Source: Deltaproteobacteria bacterium
GTDB taxonomy: Bacteria; Desulfobacterota; Desulfarculia; Adiutricales; JAGVGV01
DNA: 12,044 nt
Direction: 5' to 3'
Assembly: GCA_020056895.1 (NCBI GenBank)
Contig: JAGVGV010000145.1
Coordinates: 1 to 12,044 of the forward strand
Below are positions 1 through 5,985 of this stretch, one piece after another; the stretch's first letter is position 1; each line of letters opens with the position of its first letter. The position numbers were made by a program, and so were the translations under genes. The notes beneath the pieces are model-generated. The model saw only the letters and a list, made by a program, of their open reading frames with translations. It did no database searches and was not told the origin of the DNA.

Positions 1-18
1 ACGACGCTCTTCCGATCT
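1..18 (+). other. Residual Illumina adapter sequence (artefact)
   Basis: Bases 1-18 read ACGACGCTCTTCCGATCT, which is identical to the 3' end of the standard Illumina TruSeq read-1 adapter. This is library-preparation sequence left on the contig end, not genomic DNA. Native sequence therefore starts at about base 19, and any reading frame crossing base 18 is not trustworthy. Confidence 0.95.
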
Positions 19-45
19 GTGAGGCCTGATGGCCGAGTTCAAGAA

Positions 46-56
46 TTGGTTGTCCA
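46..56 (+). repeat. Degenerate TTGGATGTCCA motif, copy 1
   Basis: Reads TTGGTTGTCCA, one mismatch from the copy at 1335-1345 on the other side of the transposase gene. A little downstream, AACAAGTAAT resembles the AAGTAAAT unit found at the 5' flank. It is short, so it could be chance; its position flanking the transposase is the reason for listing it. Confidence 0.35.
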
Positions 57-130
57 TTTAACAAGTAATGACAAGGCCGAGCGGACGGCGCCTGGGCGAG
101 TCAACCCTTTTGCTCGTTAACATGTATGGA

Positions 131-141
131 TTGGATGGCCA
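131..141 (+). repeat. Degenerate TTGGATGTCCA motif, copy 2
   Basis: Reads TTGGATGGCCA, again one mismatch from the 1335-1345 copy. With the following base it forms the near-palindrome TTGGATGGCCAA. It lies about 140 bases beyond the 3' end of the transposase gene. Confidence 0.35.
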
Positions 142-217
142 AAACGTTTCGTATTGAGAAAATGGCGGACCCGGGGCGTGAGGCTTGATCGGGAGGGGCG
201 TGTTTCGGCGATTCCGG

Positions 218-235
218 AAAAAAGGGCGCCGGCCC
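218..235 (-). terminator. Weak possible Rho-independent terminator for the transposase
   Basis: On the minus strand, a short GGGC-CGGC-GCCC hairpin (4-bp stem, 4-base loop) is followed directly by six T. It lies about 45-60 bases past the transposase stop codon, which is a plausible place for termination. The stem is short, so this is tentative. Confidence 0.35.
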
Positions 236-278
236 AGGCTCAATACGAGCGGGATGAAAAGGTGGAATCGGCTCGAAA

Positions 279-1259
279 TTACGTGGAAAATGCTACTTTG
301 CCCGCCCCCAGGCCGGCCAGCCAGCGTTTTCCCATCCGATGAGCCCGCCCGGCGATGGATTCCATCCGTCCGGCCACCCTGTGGAACAATCCGCCAAATC
401 CGCGAACAGTCCCCACCCACCGGGTCCTGTTGATTTGGAGCCGGTCAAGAATATCCGCCAGGTCGGCGGGAATGGCCCCGGGCTTGTCGGGCCGGAACTG
501 GCGGCCGGTCCAGTCCAAAAGGGACAGGTAATCATCCAAACCCAGGGACAAAAGGCCGTCTCTCCCTGAGGCCTCGTCGCCGTTGATCGGGCAGAGCCAG
601 GGCGCTTTCGGGCCTCCGGCGCGGTTATGAATCCGTTCAAAAACACTTGTATATTCACTCTGTTCGGGCGTGTGGGCCACCTTGGCCCGAACAGGGTTAA
701 GGTCCACGTACATCATGCAGGCCAACACGGCTGATTCATCCAGCAAAACCTGGCAGTTGAACCTCCCGGACCAGAACCGGCCATGGCGGCCGTCCTCCTG
801 GTTGGCCGTCCGGGCGATCCATTCATTCAGGCTCCGCATGAACCAGCTTACGCTGCCCAGCCTTTGGCGGATTTCCATTAACCGATCGGGATTGCCCAGA
901 ACCTTCATCAGCGCGTCCTGGGAAGGCGGCCGGTTGGCTCCGGCTTCGTTTCGATCCACACCAAAAACGCTCAGCCAGCGCCGAGCCGCTTCTTCATCCG
1001 ACCAGCTTTCCACCCAGTCCGGCCTGGTTCGAACCACAACGTGGAAGTGATTGGACATCACGGCATAGGCGGCCACTTCGACCGCGAACGCGGCCGCCAG
1101 CTCCCGGATACGGGACCGAATCCACCCTTTCCGATGCTCGCGGGACACTCCGGTCTTGGGATCGACCCCGCAGAGAAAGGCCGCTCGGACGCATCGTGTA
1201 ACACAGTGATACACCGCTTCCTGGCCTTCGATCACCACTTCACTTCGGGCAACGGTCAT
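279..1259 (-). CDS. REP-associated tyrosine transposase (IS200-like, RAYT type)
   Basis: A 326-residue protein of the Y1/IS200-like transposase family. These single-strand DNA transposases cut through a HUH motif and a catalytic tyrosine. The HUH motif is HFH at residues 71-73, within YAVMSNHFHVVVRTRP. Tyr184 in MYVDLNPVRA is the likely nucleophile, and Asn188 four residues later fits the Y-x3-N pattern of REP-associated transposases. GRFWSGRFNCQ at 160-170 is also typical. The roughly 125 residues after the catalytic domain make it longer than minimal TnpA proteins, as in the larger RAYT subfamily. The ATG at 1259 is preceded on the minus strand by AAGGGGAAGGA, a good ribosome binding site. 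It is a lone gene, divergent from queA and apparently intact. RAYTs are usually single-copy domesticated genes linked to palindromic repeats. The family is confident; mobility is not shown. Confidence 0.9.
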   Translation of the reverse strand: MTVARSEVVIEGQEAVYHCVTRCVRAAFLCGVDPKTGVSREHRKGWIRSRIRELAAAFAVEVAAYAVMSNHFHVVVRTRPDWVESWSDEEAARRWLSVFGVDRNEAGANRPPSQDALMKVLGNPDRLMEIRQRLGSVSWFMRSLNEWIARTANQEDGRHGRFWSGRFNCQVLLDESAVLACMMYVDLNPVRAKVAHTPEQSEYTSVFERIHNRAGGPKAPWLCPINGDEASGRDGLLSLGLDDYLSLLDWTGRQFRPDKPGAIPADLADILDRLQINRTRWVGTVRGFGGLFHRVAGRMESIAGRAHRMGKRWLAGLGAGKVAFST

Positions 1260-1334
1260 AATCCTTCCCCTTTGCTCAGGCTGAACCCATTCTTATATCC
1301 TCACCTAAAGGGGATGATTCCGTCAATTAAAAAG

Positions 1335-1379
1335 TTGGATGTCCAAGTAAATATCCAAGTAAATATTAATTGGATGTCC
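1335..1379 (+). repeat. Tandem and inverted repeat block upstream of the transposase
   Basis: TTGGATGTCC occurs twice in direct orientation (1335-1344 and 1370-1379). Between them TCCAAGTAAATA is repeated exactly in tandem (1342-1353, 1354-1365). Bases 1353-1375 form an imperfect palindrome: ATCCAA at the left pairs with TTGGAT at the right, and 9 of 11 positions are complementary around an AT-rich centre. The first TTGGA also pairs with the adjacent TCCAA. Related single motifs lie at 46-56 and 131-141. Hairpin-forming repeats next to a RAYT are expected as its DNA targets. That link is an inference here. Confidence 0.6.
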
Positions 1380-1479
1380 GGATAGAAATATAGAGGATTT
1401 TCGTTTGAGGGGGGGCGGAGGCGGCGGCTTGATCCCGGGGCCTTGGAACCTTGGCCTGGGAATCGATTTCAAACCCGCC

Positions 1480-1508
1480 TTGACTTTCGCGCTGATTTTT
1501 GGTTTATC
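1480..1508 (+). promoter_or_regulatory. Possible sigma-70 type promoter for queA
   Basis: TTGACT at 1480-1485 matches five of six bases of the -35 consensus. Seventeen bases later TTTATC (1503-1508) is a poor -10 with three of six matches. Transcription from here would start near 1515, just before the TTG starts at 1546 and 1552 that fit the QueA family. The weak -10 keeps confidence low. Confidence 0.3.
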
Positions 1509-1545
1509 TCGTGTTTTGAATCTGGTTCCGGACCGGCGGGCGGCC

Positions 1546-2607
1546 TTGAGTTTGAAGCGATCCGATTATTCTTTCAATCTTCCCCCAGAGCGGATTGCTC
1601 AGGCTCCGACCCCGGGAAGGGATGAATCCCGGCTGATGGTGCTCGGCCGCCCGGGGCGGTCCATCCAGCATTCCGTTTTCGGCCGGCTGCCCGACTGGCT
1701 TCCCTCGGGCGCCCTGCTGGTGGTCAACGACACCCGGGTGGTGCCAGCCCGTCTGTTCGGCCAAAGGTCTTCCGGCGGCCGGGTCGAGGTTTTTCTTCTG
1801 GATCCGCCCTCAGGCGGAGCGCCGGGGGATTATGAGCTGGACTGCCTGGCCCGGCCGGGCCGGCGGATGCTCCCGGGCACGGTTCTTCGTTTCGGAGCGG
1901 AACTCGAGGGCGAAGTACGGGCTATAGGTGAAAACGGCCGGCGCCGGATCCGGTTCCGGTTCGGCCGGCCGGTGGCCGAAACTCTGGAAACCGTCGGCCG
2001 GATGCCCTTGCCGCCCTATATCCGCCGGGACCCCGACGGCGACGGGACCCGCGGTTTGGACCGCGAACGGTACCAAACGGTATATGCCCGGCAAAACGGC
2101 GCGGTGGCCGCGCCCACGGCGGGGCTTCATTTCACGGATGGCCTTTTGGACCGGTTGCGGGATCGGGGAGTGGACATCGCCTCGCTGACCCTCCATGTGG
2201 GGTACGGCACCTTTGCTCCGGTTCGGGAAGAAAACCTGGAGCACCACCGGATGCACGCCGAGCGGGTGACGATTCCGGGCGAGACGGCCGATAAAGTTCT
2301 CCGGGCCAAGGCCGACGGCCGGCCGGTAGTGGCCGTGGGGACCACGGTGGTTCGGTCCCTGGAACACGCGGCCCGCCTGGATCGAGGGTTGGGGCCGTAC
2401 GAGGGGACCACGGAGCTGTTCATTGTTCCGGGGTTCGAATTCCGGGTGGTGGATCATCTGATCACCAATTTCCACCTGCCCGGGTCCACTCTGTTGATGC
2501 TGGTTTCCGCTCTGGCCGGGCGGGAATTCGTTCTTCAGGCGTACCGGGAGGCCGTGGCCGCCGGGTACCGTTTTTTCAGCTACGGCGACGCCATGCTGAT
2601 ACTATAA
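1546..2607 (+). CDS. queA: S-adenosylmethionine:tRNA ribosyltransferase-isomerase QueA
   Basis: Transfers and isomerises the ribosyl part of S-adenosylmethionine onto preQ1 in tRNA, giving epoxyqueuosine at anticodon position 34. Family blocks run the full length: VNDTRVVPARLFG (60-72), GRMPLPPYIRR (151-161), RYQTVYA (175-181), GAVAAPTAGLHFT (185-197), LTLHVGYGTF (214-223), VGTTVVRSLE (264-273), TNFHLPGSTLLMLVSA (307-322) and YRFFSYGDAMLI (341-352). The 353 residues match the usual ~350. The start is unresolved. Family proteins begin at the equivalent of KRSDYSFNLP, so I chose TTG 1546 (TTG 1552 is equally possible). A TTG at 1405 has a better ribosome binding site but adds a 47-residue glycine-rich leader unlike the family. 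First gene of the cluster; tgt, acting one step earlier, follows. Confidence 0.95.
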   Translation: MSLKRSDYSFNLPPERIAQAPTPGRDESRLMVLGRPGRSIQHSVFGRLPDWLPSGALLVVNDTRVVPARLFGQRSSGGRVEVFLLDPPSGGAPGDYELDCLARPGRRMLPGTVLRFGAELEGEVRAIGENGRRRIRFRFGRPVAETLETVGRMPLPPYIRRDPDGDGTRGLDRERYQTVYARQNGAVAAPTAGLHFTDGLLDRLRDRGVDIASLTLHVGYGTFAPVREENLEHHRMHAERVTIPGETADKVLRAKADGRPVVAVGTTVVRSLEHAARLDRGLGPYEGTTELFIVPGFEFRVVDHLITNFHLPGSTLLMLVSALAGREFVLQAYREAVAAGYRFFSYGDAMLIL

Positions 2608-2621
2608 CCCGGATTCGGGTT
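2606..2621 (+). other. Hairpin at the queA stop / tgt start junction
   Basis: AACCCG (2606-2611) pairs perfectly with CGGGTT (2616-2621) around the tetraloop GATT. The left arm overlaps the queA TAA (2605-2607). The right arm contains the first two bases of the outermost tgt start TTG (2620-2622). A ribosome finishing queA would open this hairpin, so translational coupling of the two genes is plausible. No T-run follows, so it is not a standard terminator. Confidence 0.5.
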
Positions 2622-3786
2622 GATCGTTCGGAAAGACGAAACCAGGTTGGATCAAGGTTTTTTTTCATACCGGATGCTTCGGGAAGATCCTTCGAGTCGG
2701 GCGCGGACCGGCCGGATCCTAACCCCCCATGGCGAGGCCTTGACGCCCACGTTTATGCCCGTGGGCACCCGGGGTACGGTCAAGGCCATGGGGCCGGACG
2801 ATCTAATGGCCGTGGGCGCGGCGATCGTGCTTTGCAACACGTATCACCTGATGCTTCGTCCCGGGCACGAACTGATCCAGCGTTTGGGCGGGCTTCACCG
2901 GTTCATGAACTGGTCCGGACCGATTTTGACCGACAGCGGCGGGTATCAGGTATATTCCCTGGCCAAAACCAGGGCCTTGACCGAGGAAGGGGCGGTTTTT
3001 CAATCGCACATCGATGGCAGCCGCCAGTTTTTGGGTCCTGAAAAGGCCGTGGCGGTCCAGGAAGCCCTGGGCGTGGATATCATGATGTGCCTGGATGAAT
3101 GTACGCCCTATCCGGCGGACCATGAGTCGGCCGCCCGGTCCATGGAACTGACCCACCGGTGGGCTCGGCGGTGTTTGGAGGCCCGGAACCCCGAGAGAAC
3201 CCAGGCCTTGTTCGGCATCGTTCAGGGCGGAACGCACGCGGACCTCCGGCGGGCTTCGGCTCAAGCCATCGGGTCCATGGGGTTCCACGGCCACGCCATC
3301 GGCGGCCTGGCCTTGGGGGAACCGTTTGAAACCCGGCTGGAAATGATCGAAACGGCGGCCGGTCAACTGCCCCGGGATAGGCCGTTGTATCTAATGGGCG
3401 TGGGTACGCCCGAGGACTTGGTGGAAGGCGTCCGGCGGGGGGCGGATCTGTTCGACTGCGTACTGCCCACCCGCAACGCCCGGAACGGGCAGTTTTTCAC
3501 TCGGCGGGGACGGGTGGTGATCCGAAACGCCCGGTACCGCGAGGACCCGGACCCCATCGAGACCGGTTGCGGTTGCTTTACCTGCCGGCGGTTTTCCCGG
3601 GCGTATTTGAGGCACCTGTTCATCGCGGACGAACTGCTGGCATACCGGTTGGGAACCATTCACAACCTGTATTATTATCTGACCCTTTTGGCCGAAGCCC
3701 GGGCCGCGATCGAAGCGGGCCGGTATAACGACTTCGCCGAGGGCTTTTATCGGGAACGAACGGACGGAGCGGACCTCGCGGTCTAG
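2620..3786 (+). CDS. tgt: Queuine/preQ1 tRNA-guanine transglycosylase Tgt
   Basis: Exchanges guanine 34 of GUN-anticodon tRNAs for preQ1, the substrate later used by QueA. Visible family signatures: TPTFMPVGTRGTVKAM (42-57), NTYHLMLRPG (73-82), LTDSGGYQVYSL (103-114) with Asp105 as active-site acid, LDECTPYP (158-165), GIVQGG (199-204), GGLALGE (228-234) and FDCVLPTRNARNG (278-290) with nucleophile Asp279. The zinc site is CGCFTC (Cys317, Cys319, Cys322) plus His348. Length 388 is normal or slightly long. The start is uncertain. TTG 2620 lies 12 bases after queA inside a hairpin; TTG 2647 fits the family N-terminus best; ATG 2674 would trim it. Leu232 replaces the Val usually seen in the preQ1 pocket motif GGLAVGE. 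Confidence 0.95.
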   Translation: MIVRKDETRLDQGFFSYRMLREDPSSRARTGRILTPHGEALTPTFMPVGTRGTVKAMGPDDLMAVGAAIVLCNTYHLMLRPGHELIQRLGGLHRFMNWSGPILTDSGGYQVYSLAKTRALTEEGAVFQSHIDGSRQFLGPEKAVAVQEALGVDIMMCLDECTPYPADHESAARSMELTHRWARRCLEARNPERTQALFGIVQGGTHADLRRASAQAIGSMGFHGHAIGGLALGEPFETRLEMIETAAGQLPRDRPLYLMGVGTPEDLVEGVRRGADLFDCVLPTRNARNGQFFTRRGRVVIRNARYREDPDPIETGCGCFTCRRFSRAYLRHLFIADELLAYRLGTIHNLYYYLTLLAEARAAIEAGRYNDFAEGFYRERTDGADLAV

Positions 3787-3796
3787 GCTCCGTCCG
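3761..3796 (+). other. Strong hairpin spanning the tgt stop codon
   Basis: CGGACGGAGC (3761-3770) pairs perfectly over 10 bp with GCTCCGTCCG (3787-3796). Inside it GACC (3772-3775) pairs with GGTC (3780-3783) around the loop TCGC. The tgt TAG (3784-3786) sits in the internal loop. The structure ends eight bases before the yajC ribosome binding site. No T-run follows, so it may be an RNA stability, processing or coupling element rather than a terminator. Confidence 0.6.
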
Positions 3797-3816
3797 AATC
3801 ACGTGGAGGAAGCGAC

Positions 3817-4176
3817 ATGTTTTTTGAAGTGGCCCACGCCATGGGCACCGGCGCCGAAGGGGGCGTCTCATCGGGCGGCGGCCTGGGGGCTCTGCTCCCC
3901 CTGGTCATCATGTTCGTCATTTTCTATTTTTTGCTCATCCGCCCCCAGCAGAAAAAGCAAAAGGCTCACCAGCAGTTGCTCGGCAACCTCCGCAAAGGGG
4001 ACCGGGTGCTCACCAACGGCGGCCTGTACGGCACGGTGACCGGTCTGACCGATACGGAGCTGACCCTGGAGATCGCGCCTAAAATCCGCGTGAAAGTAGC
4101 CCGTGGGTATGTGGCCAGCATACAGGGCGGCGGTTCGGCCGCTCCTGCTCCGGCCACGCCGGCGGAAGAAAAATAG
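3817..4176 (+). CDS. yajC: Sec translocon accessory subunit YajC
   Basis: A 119-residue inner-membrane protein that associates with SecD-SecF at the SecYEG translocon. It has one membrane segment (about 23-42, LGALLPLVIMFVIFYFLLIR), followed by the family signature RPQQKKQKAHQQLLGNLRKGDRV spread over 42-64. The cytoplasmic domain contains VLTNGGLYGTVTGL (64-77). The C-terminus is a short Ala/Pro-rich tail. The ATG at 3817 has GGAGGA six bases upstream. It follows tgt by 30 bases, and the tgt-yajC-secD-secF order is widely conserved in Proteobacteria and relatives. Confidence 0.95.
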   Translation: MFFEVAHAMGTGAEGGVSSGGGLGALLPLVIMFVIFYFLLIRPQQKKQKAHQQLLGNLRKGDRVLTNGGLYGTVTGLTDTELTLEIAPKIRVKVARGYVASIQGGGSAAPAPATPAEEK

Positions 4177-4250
4177 GCTTCCGGAACCGGCAGGCTCCAT
4201 CCGGCTCGAGGGGGCCGGGCGGGGACCCAGAGGCGCGGCGAAATGAAACA

Positions 4251-4273
4251 CCCGGGAAGGTTCCTATCCCGGG
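4251..4273 (+). other. Hairpin in the yajC-secD leader, with a competing fold
   Basis: In the 143-base gap between yajC and secD, CCCGGGA (4251-4257) pairs perfectly with TCCCGGG (4267-4273). Its loop contains TTCCTA (4261-4266). That sequence is complementary to TAGGAA (4290-4295), and TCCC (4267-4270) could then pair with GGGA (4284-4287) after a two-base bulge. The two folds exclude each other. The second ends 11 bases before the AAGGAG ribosome binding site of secD. This layout could regulate secD, but no expression evidence is available. Confidence 0.45.
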
Positions 4274-4319
4274 ATGCGCCTTTGGGACCTAGGAATCCGA
4301 GGAACGAAGGAGATCGATC

Positions 4320-5945
4320 GTGGACCGTAGCATCAAATGGCGGGCCCTGGTGGTGGCGTTGGCGCTCGTGGCCGCCTTTATCGGCTTGTATCCCACCTTG
4401 GCGCCCAAGGATAAGGCGACCAATGAACCCCAGGTGCCCGCCTGGTGGAAAAAGATTCTGCCCATCAACACCCTGGTTCTGGGCCTGGACCTTCAGGGTG
4501 GCATGCACCTGGTGCTGGAAGTTCAGGTGGAAAAGGCCGTGGACGGCGCCCTGGAGCGGACCATCGAGGAACTGAAGCTCAGCCTGCTCAAGGAAAAGCT
4601 GGCCACCCGGGCCGTGAATCTGGTGGAAGGGAGCCGGCGGATTGAAGTCCGGCTGGCCCGAGTCGAGGACCAGGATAAGCTGAACAAAATCCTGGACAAG
4701 GAATACGGCCATTTGAGCACCTCGGGCACGGTCGATGACGAAGGCGGGCTGAAGGTGACCCTGGAGCCCGTTCCCCGCTGGCTTACGGAAACCAAGGAAA
4801 ACGCCGTCCGCCAGGCCCTTCAGACCATCACCAGCCGGATTGACCAGATGGGTCTGACCGAACCGGATATCCGGCCTCAGGGCGCGGACCGGATCGTGGT
4901 CCAACTACCTGGCGTAAAGGATCCGGAACAGGCCAAAAGCCTGCTGACCCGGGTGGCTCACCTGGAATTCAAGCTGGTGGACGAAAGCCGGACTCCGGAA
5001 GCGGCTTTGGCCGAAGGACTGCCCCCCGGCACGGAAGTCCTTTATGAAATGGAAAAAAACAAGGAAACCGGCCGGGAGAAAAAAACGGCGTATCTGCTCA
5101 AGAAACGGGCGCTCATGGACGGCAGTAACATCACCGAAGCCTCCGTGGCCTTCGACCGGTTCAATTCGCCGTACGTCAGCTTGAGTTTCAACGCCACCGG
5201 CGCCCGCCAGTTCGAACACCTGACCGAGGCCCATGTCAAGAAGCGGCTGGCCATCATTCTGGACAACCGGGTCTATTCCGCGCCGGTCATCCAGGAAAAA
5301 ATCGGCGGCGGCCGAGCCCAGATTTCCGGTAATTTCTCGATGGAAGAAGCCCGCGATCTGGCCATCGTCCTTCGGTCCGGCGCTCTGCCCGCGCCCGTGA
5401 TCTTCCTTGAAGAACGCACCGTGGGCGCCAGCCTGGGCGAAGATTCCATCCGTCAGGGGTTCCAGGCCTTTCTCGTTGGCTGGCTCCTGGTCGTGGTCTT
5501 CATGGCCGTTTATTACAAGGCCGCCGGTTTGATCGCCGACCTGTGCGTGCTGCTGAACATGGTCTTCACCATGGCCATGATGGGTATGGCCGGGGCCACT
5601 CTGACGCTTCCCGGTATCGCGGGTCTGATTCTGACCATTGGCATGAGCGTGGACGCCAACGTCCTGATCTTCGAGCGGATCCGCGAAGAAATCCGGCTGG
5701 GCAAATCCCCCCGGGCGGCCGTGGATGCCGGCTTCGAAAAGGCTTTGTGGACCATCGTGGATTCCAACGTCACCACCTTGATCGCGGCCATCGTGCTTTT
5801 CCAGTTCGGCACCGGCCCCATTCGCGGTTTCGCGGTGACGCTGACCATCGGCCTGACGGCCTCCATGTTCACGGCCATTTTCGTGGCCCGGCTCATCTTC
5901 GACTTTTTCATGGTGAAACGGGGCGTCAAGACCGTGTCCATCTGA
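4320..5945 (+). CDS. secD: Protein translocase subunit SecD
   Basis: An inner-membrane subunit that pairs with SecF to pull exported proteins out of the SecYEG channel using the proton gradient. The 541 residues show an N-terminal membrane segment (about 8-25), then the SecD signature LGLDLQGGMHLVLEV (54-68). A large periplasmic region follows, with ITSRIDQMGLTEPDIRPQG (170-188) and AIILDNRVYSAPVI (311-324). Five C-terminal membrane segments start near 378. Asp445 in GMSVDANVLIFERIREE is the conserved intramembrane acid tied to proton use. The start is GTG 4320, chosen because AAGGAG lies seven bases upstream and the N-terminus fits the family. secF follows after 40 bases. Confidence 0.96.
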   Translation: MDRSIKWRALVVALALVAAFIGLYPTLAPKDKATNEPQVPAWWKKILPINTLVLGLDLQGGMHLVLEVQVEKAVDGALERTIEELKLSLLKEKLATRAVNLVEGSRRIEVRLARVEDQDKLNKILDKEYGHLSTSGTVDDEGGLKVTLEPVPRWLTETKENAVRQALQTITSRIDQMGLTEPDIRPQGADRIVVQLPGVKDPEQAKSLLTRVAHLEFKLVDESRTPEAALAEGLPPGTEVLYEMEKNKETGREKKTAYLLKKRALMDGSNITEASVAFDRFNSPYVSLSFNATGARQFEHLTEAHVKKRLAIILDNRVYSAPVIQEKIGGGRAQISGNFSMEEARDLAIVLRSGALPAPVIFLEERTVGASLGEDSIRQGFQAFLVGWLLVVVFMAVYYKAAGLIADLCVLLNMVFTMAMMGMAGATLTLPGIAGLILTIGMSVDANVLIFERIREEIRLGKSPRAAVDAGFEKALWTIVDSNVTTLIAAIVLFQFGTGPIRGFAVTLTIGLTASMFTAIFVARLIFDFFMVKRGVKTVSI

Positions 5946-5965
5946 CGGCTTGGGAAACAGCCGTC
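5944..5965 (+). other. Hairpin at the secD stop codon
   Basis: GACGGCT (5944-5950) pairs perfectly over 7 bp with AGCCGTC (5959-5965) around an 8-base loop. The left arm overlaps the secD TGA (5943-5945). The hairpin ends seven bases before GGAG (5972-5975), the likely secF ribosome binding site. There is no T-run, so it is not a standard terminator. It may insulate, couple or stabilise the messages. Confidence 0.5.
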
Positions 5966-5985
5966 GTATTCGGAGTCATACGATC

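Larger units (their letters stand above)
19..278. other. Flank downstream of the transposase, no convincing gene
   Basis: I see no supported gene here. One plus-strand frame is open from the adapter junction to a TAA at 118-120 (about 34 codons). It could be the 3' end of a gene cut by the contig end, but it resembles nothing I recognise. The stretch is locally AT-richer than the genes to the right. It carries two short copies of the TTGGATGTCC-like motif and a weak terminator for the leftward transposase, both listed separately. Confidence 0.5.
1260..1545. other. Divergent intergenic region between transposase and queA
   Basis: This gene-free stretch separates the leftward transposase from the rightward queA cluster. 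It holds the AT-rich repeat block at 1335-1379 and a G-rich run at about 1407-1427 that starts with seven G. A possible queA promoter is listed separately. On the minus strand TATAAG (plus-strand 1292-1297) could be a -10 box for the transposase, 33 bases before its ATG; I see no good -35 at the right distance. A TTG at 1405, with AGAGGA upstream, opens in frame with queA (see queA). Confidence 0.5.

Noticed and set aside
19..120. Open plus-strand frame from the adapter junction to TAA 118
   Set aside because: Only about 34 codons, with no recognisable motif and no start visible. It may be a cut gene end, but cannot be supported.
279..1259. Complete IS200/IS605 mobile element with ends
   Set aside because: No tnpB, no clear left and right end hairpins at element-like distances and no second copy in view. 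A domesticated single RAYT gene fits better.
1310..1340. TTGACG on the minus strand as -35 box for the transposase
   Set aside because: It is 23 bases from the only good -10 (TATAAG), too far for a sigma-70 promoter.
1335..1379. CRISPR array
   Set aside because: Only two 12-base tandem units with no spacers; a CRISPR needs longer repeats separated by unique spacers.
1380..1545. PreQ1 riboswitch upstream of queA-tgt
   Set aside because: I looked for the small stem with A-rich tail of preQ1-I and found nothing matching; queA and tgt are also not the usual targets compared with queCDEF or transporters.
4243..4575. Upstream frame overlapping the secD start (ATG 4243, MKHPGRFLSRDAPLGPR), considered as a secDF arrest or leader peptide
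   Set aside because: It has a possible GAGG upstream, but no signal or membrane segment, no clear arrest motif, and it runs on out of frame through 250 bases of secD. It is better seen as a shadow.
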